DNA from: an uncultured Pelagibacteraceae bacterium
Lineage (GTDB): Bacteria > Pseudomonadota > Alphaproteobacteria > Pelagibacterales > Pelagibacteraceae
Reading direction: 5' to 3'
Length of the DNA: 37,319 nt
Assembly (NCBI GenBank): GCA_902573705.1
Contig: CACGKR010000006.1
Location: forward strand, 1-37,319
The notes under the pieces were generated by a model. It did not search any database, was not told the origin of the DNA, and was given only the letters and a program-made list of their open reading frames with translations. Of this stretch, positions 16,318 through 24,604 are shown in pieces. Position numbers and translations under genes: made by a program. Positions within the stretch are counted from its first letter, which is position 1, and the number at the start of each line of letters is the position of its first letter.

Positions 16318-17066
16318 TGAAAATCTTAGTCGCAGTTAAAAGAGTTATTGATTACAATGTTCAAATAAGAGTTAAAGAAGATGGCTCTGGTGTCATTACA
16401 GATAATGTTAAGATGTCAACGAATCCACCTGATGATAATGCAATGGAGGAAGCGGTAAAAATAAAAGAGTTAGGAAAAGCATCGGAAGTTGTAGCAGTAT
16501 CAGTAGGAGATGAAAAAGCACAAGAAACAGTAAGAAAAGCATTAGCTGTTGGAGCTGATAGAGGCATCCTTGTAAAAGCTGATGGTATTATCGAACCATT
16601 AGCAGTTTCAAAAATTTTACAAAAAATTGTTGAAAAAGAAAAACCTGACTTAGTTTTTATGGGTAAGCAGGCAATTGACGATGATTGTAATCAAACAGGG
16701 CAAATGCTAGCAGCATTACTAAATTGGCCTCAAGCCACATTTGCATCAAAAATTGAGGTAAAAGATAAATCTTTAGAAGTTACAAGAGAAATTGATGAAG
16801 GTCTAGAAACATTAGAGGTCAATGTTCCTGCAATCGTAACATGTGATCTTAGATTAAATGAACCTAGATATGCTTCATTACCAAACATTATGAAAGCTAA
16901 AAAAAAACCAATCGAGCAAATAAATGCCTCTGATTTAGGTGTAGATACAAAACCTAGAATTGAGCAAATTAAGGTAGAAGAGCCACCAAAAAGGAAAGCA
17001 GGGATTAAAGTCGCAAGTGTTGAAGAATTAGTTCAAAAATTAAAAAATGAGGCTAAAGTAATATAA
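16317..17066 (+). CDS. etfB: Electron transfer flavoprotein beta subunit
   Basis: EtfB carries AMP in the heterodimeric ETF that accepts electrons from flavin dehydrogenases. The 249-residue protein begins [19 protein letters not shown] and has [38 protein letters not shown] and the family signature [21 protein letters not shown] (split in the middle), followed by the C-terminal arm that wraps EtfA. Its start codon shares a base with the dehydrogenase stop and its stop abuts etfA (TAATG). The layout makes it the dedicated acceptor for the upstream dehydrogenase, though it probably serves other dehydrogenases too. Confidence 0.97.
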   Translation: MKILVAVKRVIDYNVQIRVKEDGSGVITDNVKMSTNPPDDNAMEEAVKIKELGKASEVVAVSVGDEKAQETVRKALAVGADRGILVKADGIIEPLAVSKILQKIVEKEKPDLVFMGKQAIDDDCNQTGQMLAALLNWPQATFASKIEVKDKSLEVTREIDEGLETLEVNVPAIVTCDLRLNEPRYASLPNIMKAKKKPIEQINASDLGVDTKPRIEQIKVEEPPKRKAGIKVASVEELVQKLKNEAKVI

Positions 17067-18019
17067 TGTCAATTTTATTAATTGCTGAGCATAATAATAA
17101 AGAAGTTAAGCCTTTTACTTTAAACGCAATTAATGCTGCATCTCAAATAAATGAAGATGTTCATGTGTTAGTTTTGGGATCAAATTCTGATGAAGTAGCT
17201 AAATCTATTTCTCAAATACCAAGTACAAAAAAAGTAATACATGTAAATAACCCTATTTATGAAAACTATTTAGCAGAGAATTATACTTCAGTAATTCATA
17301 AATTATCAGGAAATTATTCTCATATAGTATGTTCTGCTAACACTTTTGGAAAAAACTTAATGCCAAGAGTAGCAGCATTGCTAGATGTTTCTCAAGTAAG
17401 TGATATTACAAAAGTTATTTCAGAAGATACTTTTTTAAGACCAATTTATGCCGGTAATGCTTTTGCAACTGTTAAAAGTAACGATAAAATTAAATGTGTA
17501 ACTATTAGACCTACATCGTTTGATCCTGCTCCAACATCAGGTGGTACTGCTGAAATTCAAAATAGTGAGGCTGGTGAAGCAACAGAAATATCTAAGTTTA
17601 TTAAAAAAGAAGAAATTAAATCAGATAGACCAGAACTTGGCACAGCAAGAGTTGTAGTTTCAGGCGGTAGAGGAATGCAAAGTGGAGAAAATTTTAAATT
17701 GATAACTGCTGTCGCAGACAAACTTAATGCTGCAATAGGTGCTTCAAGAGCTGCAGTTGATGCCGGATATATAACTAATGACCATCAAGTAGGACAAACT
17801 GGTAAAGTAGTAGTCCCAGATTTATATATCGCCGTTGGAATCTCAGGAGCAATTCAACATTTAGCAGGTATGAAGGAAAGTAAAGTGATAGTTGCAATAA
17901 ATAAAGATGGTGAGGCACCAATTTTTAGTATTGCAGATTATGGTCTTGAGGCTGATCTTTTCGATGCATTGCCAAAATTCTTAGATGAATTGAACAAATT
18001 AAACACTATACAAAAATAA
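17066..18019 (+). CDS. etfA: Electron transfer flavoprotein alpha subunit
   Basis: EtfA binds the redox-active FAD of ETF. The 317-residue protein has the C-terminal FAD domain signature: VVSGGRGMQSGENF (~196-209), GASRAAVDAGY, QVGQTGKVVVPDLYIAVGIS and GAIQHLAGM. It is slightly longer than the minimal family size and complete. It follows etfB with a one-base overlap and is 23 bases upstream of the ETF-quinone oxidoreductase gene, giving a full electron path. Confidence 0.97.
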   Translation: MSILLIAEHNNKEVKPFTLNAINAASQINEDVHVLVLGSNSDEVAKSISQIPSTKKVIHVNNPIYENYLAENYTSVIHKLSGNYSHIVCSANTFGKNLMPRVAALLDVSQVSDITKVISEDTFLRPIYAGNAFATVKSNDKIKCVTIRPTSFDPAPTSGGTAEIQNSEAGEATEISKFIKKEEIKSDRPELGTARVVVSGGRGMQSGENFKLITAVADKLNAAIGASRAAVDAGYITNDHQVGQTGKVVVPDLYIAVGISGAIQHLAGMKESKVIVAINKDGEAPIFSIADYGLEADLFDALPKFLDELNKLNTIQK

Positions 18020-18042
18020 TATAATCTGTAAAAAACTAAATT

Positions 18043-19662
18043 ATGTCCAGAGAGACAATGGAATATGATGTTGTTATTGTAGGTGGTGGTCCATCAGGAT
18101 TAACTACGGCTATTAAACTAAAACAACTTAATCAAAATTTAAATGTTTGTGTATTAGAAAAGGCTTCAGAAATTGGAGCACATATTTTGAGTGGAAATGT
18201 TTTTGAAACAAGAGCCTTAGATGAGTTATTTCCTAATTGGAAGGAACTTAACACACCCATCAAAACAAAAGTTACTAAAGAGAAATTTTTATTTTTAGGG
18301 AAAACAAAATCATTAAGTTGGCCAACCTGGCTATTACCCTCGGTACAACAAAATCATAAAAATTATATTATAAGCCTTGCTAATTTATGTAGATGGCTTG
18401 CAGAACAAGCTGAAATTTTAGGAGTTGAAATTTTTCCAGGATTTCCCGCGAGTGAAATTTTATATAATAATGACGGATCTGTTAAAGGAGTTGCAACGCA
18501 AGACATGGGAATTGATAAAGAGGGCAATAAAAAAGATGGTTTTGAACCAGGCATTGAACTTTTGGGAAAAGTGACGGTATTTGCAGAGGGTTGTAGAGGG
18601 CATTTAGGTAAAGAATTAATTAAAAAGTTTGAGTTGGATAAAGGAAAAGATCCTCAACAATATGGAATTGGATTTAAGGAAATTTGGGAAATAAGTGAAC
18701 AAAAGCATGAAGAAGGTCTCGTAATGCATACTGCTGGATGGCCTTTAGATAATAATACCTATGGAGGTAGCTTTATGTATCATGCGGAGAATAAACAAGT
18801 ATTTTTAGGGTATGTAATTGGTTTAGATTATAAAAACCCACACTTATCGCCCTTTGATGAATTCCAAAGATTTAAAACTCATCCAGCTATAAAAAAGATC
18901 ATTGAAGGTGGAAAAAGAATTTCTTATGGCGCAAGAGCTTTAATTGAAGGTGGTTATCAAAGTTTACCTAAAATGTATATGCCAGGTGCATTACTTATTG
19001 GTTGTGATGCTGGAACATTAAATATGCCTAAAATTAAAGGTTCTCACACTGCAATGAAAAGTGGAATTATTGCAGCCGAGTCCATTCATGAGCATTTTAA
19101 TTCAAAAAGTGAATTATCTATTTTTGAAAAAAAATTTAAAGCAAGTTGGTTATATGAGGAACTTTATAAAGCAAGAAATGTTAAACCAAGTTTTAGTTGG
19201 GGTTTAATCTTAGGAATAATATTTACTGGTATTGATCAAATTTTATTTAGAGGAAAATTACCATTTACTTTAAAACACAAACATGCAGATCACGAAACAT
19301 TAAAACCAGCAAATGAAATGCCGAAAATTGATTATCCAAAACCAGATAATATTATAACCTTTGATAAAACAAGTTCAGTTTATTTAACAGGTACTAATCA
19401 TGTCGATAATCAACCAGTGCATTTAAAATTAAAAGATAAAAATTTGCCAATTAGTTACACTTTAGAAAAATTTGATGAACCCGCTCAGAGATATTGTCCT
19501 GCTGGAGTATATGAAGTACAAAAAGAAAATGATTTATATAAATTTGTTATAAATTCTCAAAATTGCATACATTGTAAAACATGTGATATTAAAGAGCCAT
19601 CACAAAATATTACATGGGTCACACCAGAAGGTGGAGGTGGTCCAAAATATGGAAATATGTAA
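18043..19662 (+). CDS. Electron transfer flavoprotein-ubiquinone oxidoreductase
   Basis: This membrane-associated enzyme takes electrons from ETF to ubiquinone. It has the FAD-binding VIVGGGPSGL at 11-20, EIGAHILSGNV, and the C-terminal 4Fe-4S cysteines: Cys485 in YCPAGVYEV and Cys508, Cys511 and Cys514 in CIHCKTCDIKEP. The terminus TPEGGGGPKYGNM is diagnostic. At 539 residues it is complete. It closes the dehydrogenase-ETF cluster and abuts the convergent DUF2237 gene with no gap. The alternative ATG at 18058 (MEYDVV) is also possible. Confidence 0.97.
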   Translation: MSRETMEYDVVIVGGGPSGLTTAIKLKQLNQNLNVCVLEKASEIGAHILSGNVFETRALDELFPNWKELNTPIKTKVTKEKFLFLGKTKSLSWPTWLLPSVQQNHKNYIISLANLCRWLAEQAEILGVEIFPGFPASEILYNNDGSVKGVATQDMGIDKEGNKKDGFEPGIELLGKVTVFAEGCRGHLGKELIKKFELDKGKDPQQYGIGFKEIWEISEQKHEEGLVMHTAGWPLDNNTYGGSFMYHAENKQVFLGYVIGLDYKNPHLSPFDEFQRFKTHPAIKKIIEGGKRISYGARALIEGGYQSLPKMYMPGALLIGCDAGTLNMPKIKGSHTAMKSGIIAAESIHEHFNSKSELSIFEKKFKASWLYEELYKARNVKPSFSWGLILGIIFTGIDQILFRGKLPFTLKHKHADHETLKPANEMPKIDYPKPDNIITFDKTSSVYLTGTNHVDNQPVHLKLKDKNLPISYTLEKFDEPAQRYCPAGVYEVQKENDLYKFVINSQNCIHCKTCDIKEPSQNITWVTPEGGGGPKYGNM

Positions 19663-20037
19663 TTAAGATAAGTCGATTGCAAACTTTTTTAATGTTTCAA
19701 TCGGCATAATCTTTAAAGTATTTTCGTGAGTGCTTTTTAAAAAAATGGGACATCCTTTACCAGCCTCAACTGCTTTCAAATACCAAGTAGCACATACACA
19801 CCAGCCATCGCCATGTTTTAAACCTGGAAAACCAAACTCTGGGTGAGGAGTAATTAAATCATTACCTGCCTCTTTGCACCATTCTAAAAATTCTGTTGTA
19901 ACTTTCGCACAAACAGTATGAGATCCTTGATCATTTTTATCAGTATTACAACAACCATCTCTATACCACCCAGTTAAAGGGTCTAAAGAGCATTCCTCTA
20001 GATTTTCACCTAGAACATTTTTTTGTTTTTCTTTCAT
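19663..20037 (-). CDS. DUF2237 family protein
   Basis: The 124-residue protein shows the conserved DUF2237 pattern NVLGENLEECSLDPLTGWYRDGCC (~8-31, quoted by name only in part: LTGWYRDGCC), then SHTVCAKVTTEFL, GLKHGDGWCVCA and FLKSTHENTL. Five of its cysteines fall in these conserved blocks, suggesting metal or disulfide chemistry, but no function is established. It starts one base within the end of hisI, so the two are co-transcribed. Confidence 0.85.
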   Translation of the reverse strand: MKEKQKNVLGENLEECSLDPLTGWYRDGCCNTDKNDQGSHTVCAKVTTEFLEWCKEAGNDLITPHPEFGFPGLKHGDGWCVCATWYLKAVEAGKGCPIFLKSTHENTLKIMPIETLKKFAIDLS

Positions 20038-20504
20038 TAAATTTTAGTTGGATTTGGTTGACCTTTATAAACTTTTTTTGGATCAAATTTTTTTTCTTTT
20101 TCTAAAAATTTCATTTCAATTTTTCTTCCATTATCAATTGGCCCCAATGGAAGTGATCTATAAAAACAAGATCGATAACCAACATGGCAACTAGCGCCAT
20201 TTCCAATATCTACTGTTAACCAAATTGAATCTTGGTCATCATCAATTCTTATTTCTTGAATCTTCTGAGTAAATCCACTTGTTTTACCTTTATGCCAAAT
20301 ACTTTTCCTAGATCTACTAAAATAATGAGCCTCTTTGGTCTCAATTGTTTTTTTTAATGCTTCAATATTCATATATCCGTGCATTAAAATTTCTTTAGTT
20401 TTAGAGCATGTTGTTATGACTGGTATAAGTCCATCATTATCAAATTTTGGAGAAAAAAGATTTCCCTCTTCAATTTCAACTACATTTTCTCTTTTTTTGA
20501 ACAT
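20037..20504 (-). CDS. hisI: Phosphoribosyl-AMP cyclohydrolase HisI
   Basis: HisI opens the adenine ring of phosphoribosyl-AMP in histidine synthesis. Visible motifs are LMHGYMN, AHYFSRSRKSIWHKGKTSG (~79-97), the metal-binding DDDQDSIWL and CHVGYRSCFYR (~130-140) with catalytic or zinc cysteines. It is a stand-alone HisI (155 residues) without a HisE domain, as in other alphaproteobacteria. It lies divergent to folE across 77 bases; both enzymes act on purine-nucleotide rings in related chemistry. Confidence 0.94.
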   Translation of the reverse strand: MFKKRENVVEIEEGNLFSPKFDNDGLIPVITTCSKTKEILMHGYMNIEALKKTIETKEAHYFSRSRKSIWHKGKTSGFTQKIQEIRIDDDQDSIWLTVDIGNGASCHVGYRSCFYRSLPLGPIDNGRKIEMKFLEKEKKFDPKKVYKGQPNPTKI

Positions 20505-20581
20505 ATTAAGTAATTATGTAGCACATATAGCTATATTTTAAATATTTTAAAATACGCAAATTATGGGTATAAAGCACCACG

Positions 20582-21196
20582 ATGAAACTTGTAAAAGACA
20601 CAAATACTGAAGAAGAAATAAAAAAGATTTCTGATAAAGATGCAGAAGAAGCATTTAGAACAATTTTAGCTTGGATGGGAGAAGATCCTAATAGAGAAGG
20701 ACTATTAGAAACTCCAAAAAGAGTCGTGAAAGCATTTAAAGAATACTTTAAAGGTTATAAAGAAGATCCAAACCAAATTCTTGATAAAACATTTGGTGAT
20801 GTTGAGGGATATGATGACATGGTTGTTCAAAAAAATATTTCAGTGCAAAGTCACTGTGAACATCACATGGCCCCGATCATTGGAAAAGCTCACGTTGCAT
20901 ATATCCCCAAAGAAAGAGTAGTAGGATTGAGTAAATTAGCCCGAGTTGTTGAAGTATTTTCAAAAAGATTACAAACACAAGAGAGACTTACTATGCAAAT
21001 TGCGAATACCCTAATGGAGTCACTAGATGCTAAAGGAGTAGCTGTTACGATAGATTCAACTCATCAATGTATGACTATGAGAGGTATAAAAAAAGAGCAA
21101 GCCTCTACAGTTACAAATTATTACTTAGGTCAGTTTAAAGAAGATTTAAGTTATCAAAATAGATATTTAAGATTTATCAGCATAGCAAAAGATTAA
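20582..21196 (+). CDS. folE: GTP cyclohydrolase I FolE
   Basis: FolE converts GTP to dihydroneopterin triphosphate, the first step of folate synthesis. The 204-residue protein has the zinc-binding set Cys92, His95 (QSHCEHHMAPIIGKAHVAYIP) and Cys163 (HQCMTMRG), along with GLSKLARVVEVFSKRLQTQERL. It is followed after 1 base by acuI. It supplies the tetrahydrofolate on which the GcvT-type enzymes in this window depend, although co-regulation is not shown. Confidence 0.97.
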   Translation: MKLVKDTNTEEEIKKISDKDAEEAFRTILAWMGEDPNREGLLETPKRVVKAFKEYFKGYKEDPNQILDKTFGDVEGYDDMVVQKNISVQSHCEHHMAPIIGKAHVAYIPKERVVGLSKLARVVEVFSKRLQTQERLTMQIANTLMESLDAKGVAVTIDSTHQCMTMRGIKKEQASTVTNYYLGQFKEDLSYQNRYLRFISIAKD

Positions 21197-21197
21197 A

Positions 21198-22199
21198 GTG
21201 TCAGATCAATTTAAAGCTTTAGTTTTAGATCAAAAAGGTGAGGAATTTACAAGAGAGGTAAAAACCTTAGATCAAAGTTTTTTAAAGCACGGTGATGTTA
21301 CAATCAAAGTAGATTATTCAGATCTTAATTTTAAAGATGGAATGATTTTAAAAAATGGTGGAAGATTAGTTAAAGAGTTTCCCCACATCCCAGGCATTGA
21401 TTTTTCAGGAAAAGTAATTGAAAGTAAAAATCCCAAATTTAAAGAAAGTGATGAAGTAATTTTAACTGGCTTTAGGGTAGGGGAAATTTTTTATGGAGGT
21501 TATTCTCAAATTGCAAAAGTAAATGGAGATTTTTTAGTGAAGAAGCCAAAAAACTTAACAAGTAAACAAGCAATGATATTAGGAACTGCAGGCTTTACTT
21601 CTTTGATGAGTGCGTTTGCTATTAAAGCTAGAGAAGAGATATTATTAGGTGAAAAAGTAAATAATGTTTTAGTTACAGGCGCAACAGGTGGCGTAGGTAG
21701 CGTTGCAGTCATTGCATTAAATAAAATGGGATATAATGTTACTGCAGTTACTGGAAAAGACTCAAAAGCTGATTATTTAAAATCCTTAGGCGCTAAAACT
21801 GTTGTAAATAGAGCTGAATTTGACAAAGATCCGAGACTTATAGACAAAGGTTTATGGGATGGAGTTGTAGATACAGTGGGCGGAAAGATATTAGCCAATG
21901 CAATTGTACAGACAAATCCAAATGGAATCATTGCTGTATGTGGAAACGCAAATACAAATGAACTTAATACAAGTGTGATACCTTTCATGCTCAGAGGTAT
22001 TAAGCTTTGGGGAATGGACTCAGCAAATTGCAGTATTAAAAGAAGAGAATTTATTTGGAGTGAAGCTGTAAATTTAATTGATTTTGACTTATTAGAAAAA
22101 TCTATTCAAATAGTAAGCTTAGAAGAGTTAATTGAAACTTATCCTAAAATATTAAAAGGTGAAATTTCTGGAAGAGTTTTAGTTGATTTAAATAAATAA
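21198..22199 (+). CDS. acuI: Acryloyl-CoA reductase AcuI/YhdH-type medium-chain dehydrogenase
   Basis: The enzyme reduces acryloyl-CoA to propionyl-CoA with NADPH. The 333-residue protein begins at GTG and has the zinc-free MDR pattern: DYSDLNFKDGMILKN (~35-49), FPHIPGIDFSGKV, the NADPH-binding VTGATGGVGSVAV (~158-170) and FMLRGIKLWGMDS near the end, which is diagnostic of the AcuI/YhdH group. It detoxifies acrylate from DMSP cleavage or 3-hydroxypropionate metabolism. The LysR gene follows with a one-base overlap and may regulate it. Confidence 0.88.
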   Translation: MSDQFKALVLDQKGEEFTREVKTLDQSFLKHGDVTIKVDYSDLNFKDGMILKNGGRLVKEFPHIPGIDFSGKVIESKNPKFKESDEVILTGFRVGEIFYGGYSQIAKVNGDFLVKKPKNLTSKQAMILGTAGFTSLMSAFAIKAREEILLGEKVNNVLVTGATGGVGSVAVIALNKMGYNVTAVTGKDSKADYLKSLGAKTVVNRAEFDKDPRLIDKGLWDGVVDTVGGKILANAIVQTNPNGIIAVCGNANTNELNTSVIPFMLRGIKLWGMDSANCSIKRREFIWSEAVNLIDFDLLEKSIQIVSLEELIETYPKILKGEISGRVLVDLNK

Positions 22200-23086
22200 T
22201 GGATTGGGATAAATTAAAAATTTTTCATGCAGTAGCTGAAGCTGGAAGTTTTACCAGTGCGACAGTTAATCTTAATCTTAGTCAGTCAGCAATTAGTAGA
22301 CAAATTCAATCATTGGAACAAGATTTAAAAGTTCAATTATTTGAGAGACATGCCAGAGGTTTGACCCTTACAGAAAACGGTGAGTATGTTTTTAAAACAG
22401 CACACGAAGTTATTAGTAAATTAAAAGAGGTAGAAACTTCTTTAGGAGACCAAAAAAATAAACCTACTGGGAAATTAACTATTACAACTGTAAGAAGCTT
22501 TGGAACTCACTGGTTAACTCCAAGAATTCAAGAATTTATGCGTCTAAATCCAGAAATAGAAATAGAACTAGTTTTTGATGATAAAGAGTTAGATTTAAGC
22601 ACAAGACAAGCGGATATTGGTATTTTTATGAGAAGACCTAAACAATTAAACTATATCCAAAAAAAACTCGTTGATATTAAGTATTTTATATATGGTTCTA
22701 ATAAATACCTTGAGAAACATGGAATGCCCAAAACAGTAGGTGATTTAAATAAGCATAATTTTATTTCTTTTGGAAAGGGTGCTCCCTCACCAGTATATAA
22801 TCCAGACTGGGCTTTAAAACTTGGGATGCATGATGGAAAAAAGAGGAAATCAATTATGAGAGTTAACAGTGTTATGGGCTTACTTTTAGCTGTAGAGTCA
22901 GGAGTTGGTCTTGCAGCATTGCCAGAATATCTAGTAAGTAATTCAAGCAATCTTATTAAAGTGTTACCAAAGTCAGAGGGCCCAATAACCGAAGCTCATT
23001 TTGTATACCCACAATCCTTAAAGAATACTGCTAGAGTAACGGCATTTAGAAACTTCTTATTTAGTAAAATAGGCGACTGGAAGTAG
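22199..23086 (+). CDS. LysR-family transcriptional regulator
   Basis: Residues 1-60 form a winged helix-turn-helix (WDKLKIFHAVAEAGSFTSA, LNLSQSAISRQIQSLEQDL), followed by a periplasmic-binding-like ligand domain; VESGVGLAALPEYLV near 235-250 is the usual second-subdomain motif. It is 295 residues long, normal for the family. The start ATG overlaps the acuI stop (TAATG), so it is co-transcribed with acuI rather than divergent from a target, which is less usual for LysR genes. Its inducer is unknown; acrylate-related control is inference. Confidence 0.92.
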   Translation: MDWDKLKIFHAVAEAGSFTSATVNLNLSQSAISRQIQSLEQDLKVQLFERHARGLTLTENGEYVFKTAHEVISKLKEVETSLGDQKNKPTGKLTITTVRSFGTHWLTPRIQEFMRLNPEIEIELVFDDKELDLSTRQADIGIFMRRPKQLNYIQKKLVDIKYFIYGSNKYLEKHGMPKTVGDLNKHNFISFGKGAPSPVYNPDWALKLGMHDGKKRKSIMRVNSVMGLLLAVESGVGLAALPEYLVSNSSNLIKVLPKSEGPITEAHFVYPQSLKNTARVTAFRNFLFSKIGDWK

Positions 23087-23144
23087 TAAACACAATAATT
23101 ACCAAGTTATTTTCTATCATTTTCATCTGCGACACAATTGCGAT

Positions 23145-23159
23145 TGATAATCATTATCA
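23145..23159 (+). promoter_or_regulatory. Fur-type iron box 1
   Basis: TGATAATCATTATCA is a perfect 7-1-7 palindrome equal to the classical Fur consensus (TGATAATNATTATCA), 57 bases before the iron-binding protein start codon. It probably shuts the transporter off when iron is sufficient. Confidence 0.85.
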
Positions 23160-23160
23160 T

Positions 23161-23175
23161 TGAGAATAGTTATCA
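23161..23175 (+). promoter_or_regulatory. Fur-type iron box 2 (degenerate)
   Basis: TGAGAATAGTTATCA begins 16 bases after the start of box 1 and differs from the 7-1-7 Fur consensus at two positions. Tandem sites at this spacing would place two Fur dimers side by side on the promoter. Confidence 0.65.
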
Positions 23176-23215
23176 ATCTCAAATAATAAATCATGTGCGG
23201 AAGAAAGAAAAATAA

Positions 23216-24244
23216 ATGAAAAAAATATCAAGCCTATTATTAATTTTGTCTTTATTTGTATCAACTTTGGCTGTTGCAAATGAAGTCAATATTTTTAATG
23301 CAAGACACTACAAAGCAGACTCAGAACTTTATTCTAAATTTACAAGCATGACTGGAATTAAAGTTAATTTAATAAATGGAAAATCAGGTGCTTTAGAAAA
23401 AAGAATAATTGAAGAAGGCGCTGACTCTTCTGCTGATCTTTATATCACTGCTGATGCGGGAAGATGTGGAGCTATGGATGCAAAAGGGCATCTTCAAAGT
23501 GGTTTAACATCTGCTGCTATAAAATCTGCAGTTCCAAAAAGTTTTAGAACAAGTAAATGGGTTGGAATAGCAAAAAGAGCTAGAATAATTTATTATTCGC
23601 CTGAAAGAGTTACTGGTGCTGAATTATCTGGAATGACTTATGAGGGTTTAGCCGATCCTAAATGGAAAGGAAGATTAGTAATAAGAAAATCTAGCAACAT
23701 TTACAATAAATCTCTAGTAGCTTCATTAATTGAAAACAATGGAAAAAAAGCTACAGCTGAATGGGCAAAAGGAGTTGTTGCAAATATGGCTAGAGACGCT
23801 CAAGGAAATGATAGAGCTCAAATTATGGCAGTAGCTGCTGGAGAAGCTGATATTGCTGTGGCTAATACATATTACTTAGCTCTTATGTTATCTGGTAAAA
23901 AAGGAGCAGAGCAACAAGAGGCTGCTAAAAAAGTTAAAGCTTTCTTCCCTAACCAAAATGATAGAGGAACGCACATGAATGTGAGTTGTGCAGCTTTAGT
24001 TAAAGGAGCGCCTAATAAAGCTAATGCAATCAAACTTGTAGAGTTTTTATTAACTCCACAATCTCAAGAGCACTTTACAAATAATACTTTTGAGTTTCCA
24101 ATGATTGATGGTGTTTCACCAAGTCCATTAGTAGTGAACAACTTAGGATTAGATTTCAAACAAGATATGAAAACTAAGTTAGCTTCTTATGGAAAAAATC
24201 AAGCTGCTGCATTAGAGGCAATGACAGCTGCCGGTTGGAAGTAA
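23216..24244 (+). CDS. Ferric-iron ABC transporter substrate-binding protein (FutA/FbpA-type)
   Basis: The periplasmic protein captures Fe3+ for the permease and ATPase encoded downstream. Residues 1-21 are a signal peptide (cleavage likely after AVA or VANE). The mature part matches the ferric-binding protein family: NIFNARHYKADSELYSKF near the N-terminus supplies a His/Tyr pair, and the paired tyrosines in AVANTYYLALM (~219-229) are the usual iron ligands. The 342-residue length is normal. It lies behind two Fur boxes and is separated from its permease by about 350 bases with a small peptide gene and two inverted repeats. Confidence 0.92.
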   Translation: MKKISSLLLILSLFVSTLAVANEVNIFNARHYKADSELYSKFTSMTGIKVNLINGKSGALEKRIIEEGADSSADLYITADAGRCGAMDAKGHLQSGLTSAAIKSAVPKSFRTSKWVGIAKRARIIYYSPERVTGAELSGMTYEGLADPKWKGRLVIRKSSNIYNKSLVASLIENNGKKATAEWAKGVVANMARDAQGNDRAQIMAVAAGEADIAVANTYYLALMLSGKKGAEQQEAAKKVKAFFPNQNDRGTHMNVSCAALVKGAPNKANAIKLVEFLLTPQSQEHFTNNTFEFPMIDGVSPSPLVVNNLGLDFKQDMKTKLASYGKNQAAALEAMTAAGWK

Positions 24245-24251
24245 GTAAATA

Positions 24252-24422
24252 GTGAAAGAAGAAAAAAAATTTATGTCTGATATTGATTTAAATAAGTCTT
24301 CCAGTGCATGTTCCCCATGTAAACAGGAGTGTGAAAAAATCAATAAGAGACTAAATAAAAGAAAACTAGAAGAAATTGAATCTAAGGAAGTTCCGCATCT
24401 CCTTAAAGTGTTTAATTTTTAA
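24252..24422 (+). CDS. Small protein with a C-x2-C-x3-C cluster (56 aa from GTG, 49 from ATG)
   Basis: GTG 24252 opens 7 bases after the iron-binding protein gene; an in-frame ATG at 24273 is an alternative start. The product has SSSACSPCKQECEKIN, giving three cysteines at positions 22, 25 and 29 (GTG numbering), then a charged helix (LNKRKLEEIE) and a short tail. The stop at 24420-24422 is followed by a strong hairpin, so it ends the first transcription segment of the iron operon. No family is known to me; cysteine spacing would suit Fe-S or zinc binding, and its place in an iron-regulated unit makes an iron-related role plausible. Confidence 0.55.
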   Translation: MKEEKKFMSDIDLNKSSSACSPCKQECEKINKRLNKRKLEEIESKEVPHLLKVFNF

Positions 24423-24434
24423 TTTTTCTTTCTT

Positions 24435-24468
24435 GTGTCCACCACAAATGGGGATTTGTGGTGGGCAC
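24435..24468 (+). terminator. Strong hairpin after the small cysteine gene
   Basis: The arms at 24435-24449 and 24454-24468 pair over 15 bp (one G-U pair in RNA) around a GGGG loop. It is 12 bases after a stop codon. Only a weak U-run follows (ACATAAAACTTTCT), so it may act as a partial terminator or an mRNA 3'-end stabiliser that makes binding-protein mRNA more abundant than permease mRNA. Confidence 0.75.
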
Positions 24469-24486
24469 ATAAAACTTTCTATTTTC

Positions 24487-24561
24487 TAATCTATTTAAAG
24501 AGTGTTCATCCTAGTCAAGTTTTGTCTCCTTAATTATGGTGTACACTCTTTAAATAGATTA
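24487..24561 (+). repeat. 19-bp perfect inverted repeat with 37-base loop in the iron operon
   Basis: TAATCTATTTAAAGAGTGT at 24487-24505 and its exact complement at 24543-24561 flank 37 bases. Each arm is itself nearly palindromic around TTTAAA. It lies between the terminator-like hairpin and the permease start 44 bases further on. Possible roles are a structured leader, a pair of regulator sites, or a small repeat element; no flanking target duplication is evident. Confidence 0.8.
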
Positions 24562-24604
24562 AATAGAACTTCTTAAAAATTATATATTAATATATAAATT
24601 GAAA

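Noticed and set aside
24487..24561. Reading the 19-bp inverted repeat as a transposable element end pair
   Set aside because: There is only 37 bases between arms, no coding sequence, and no target-site duplication.
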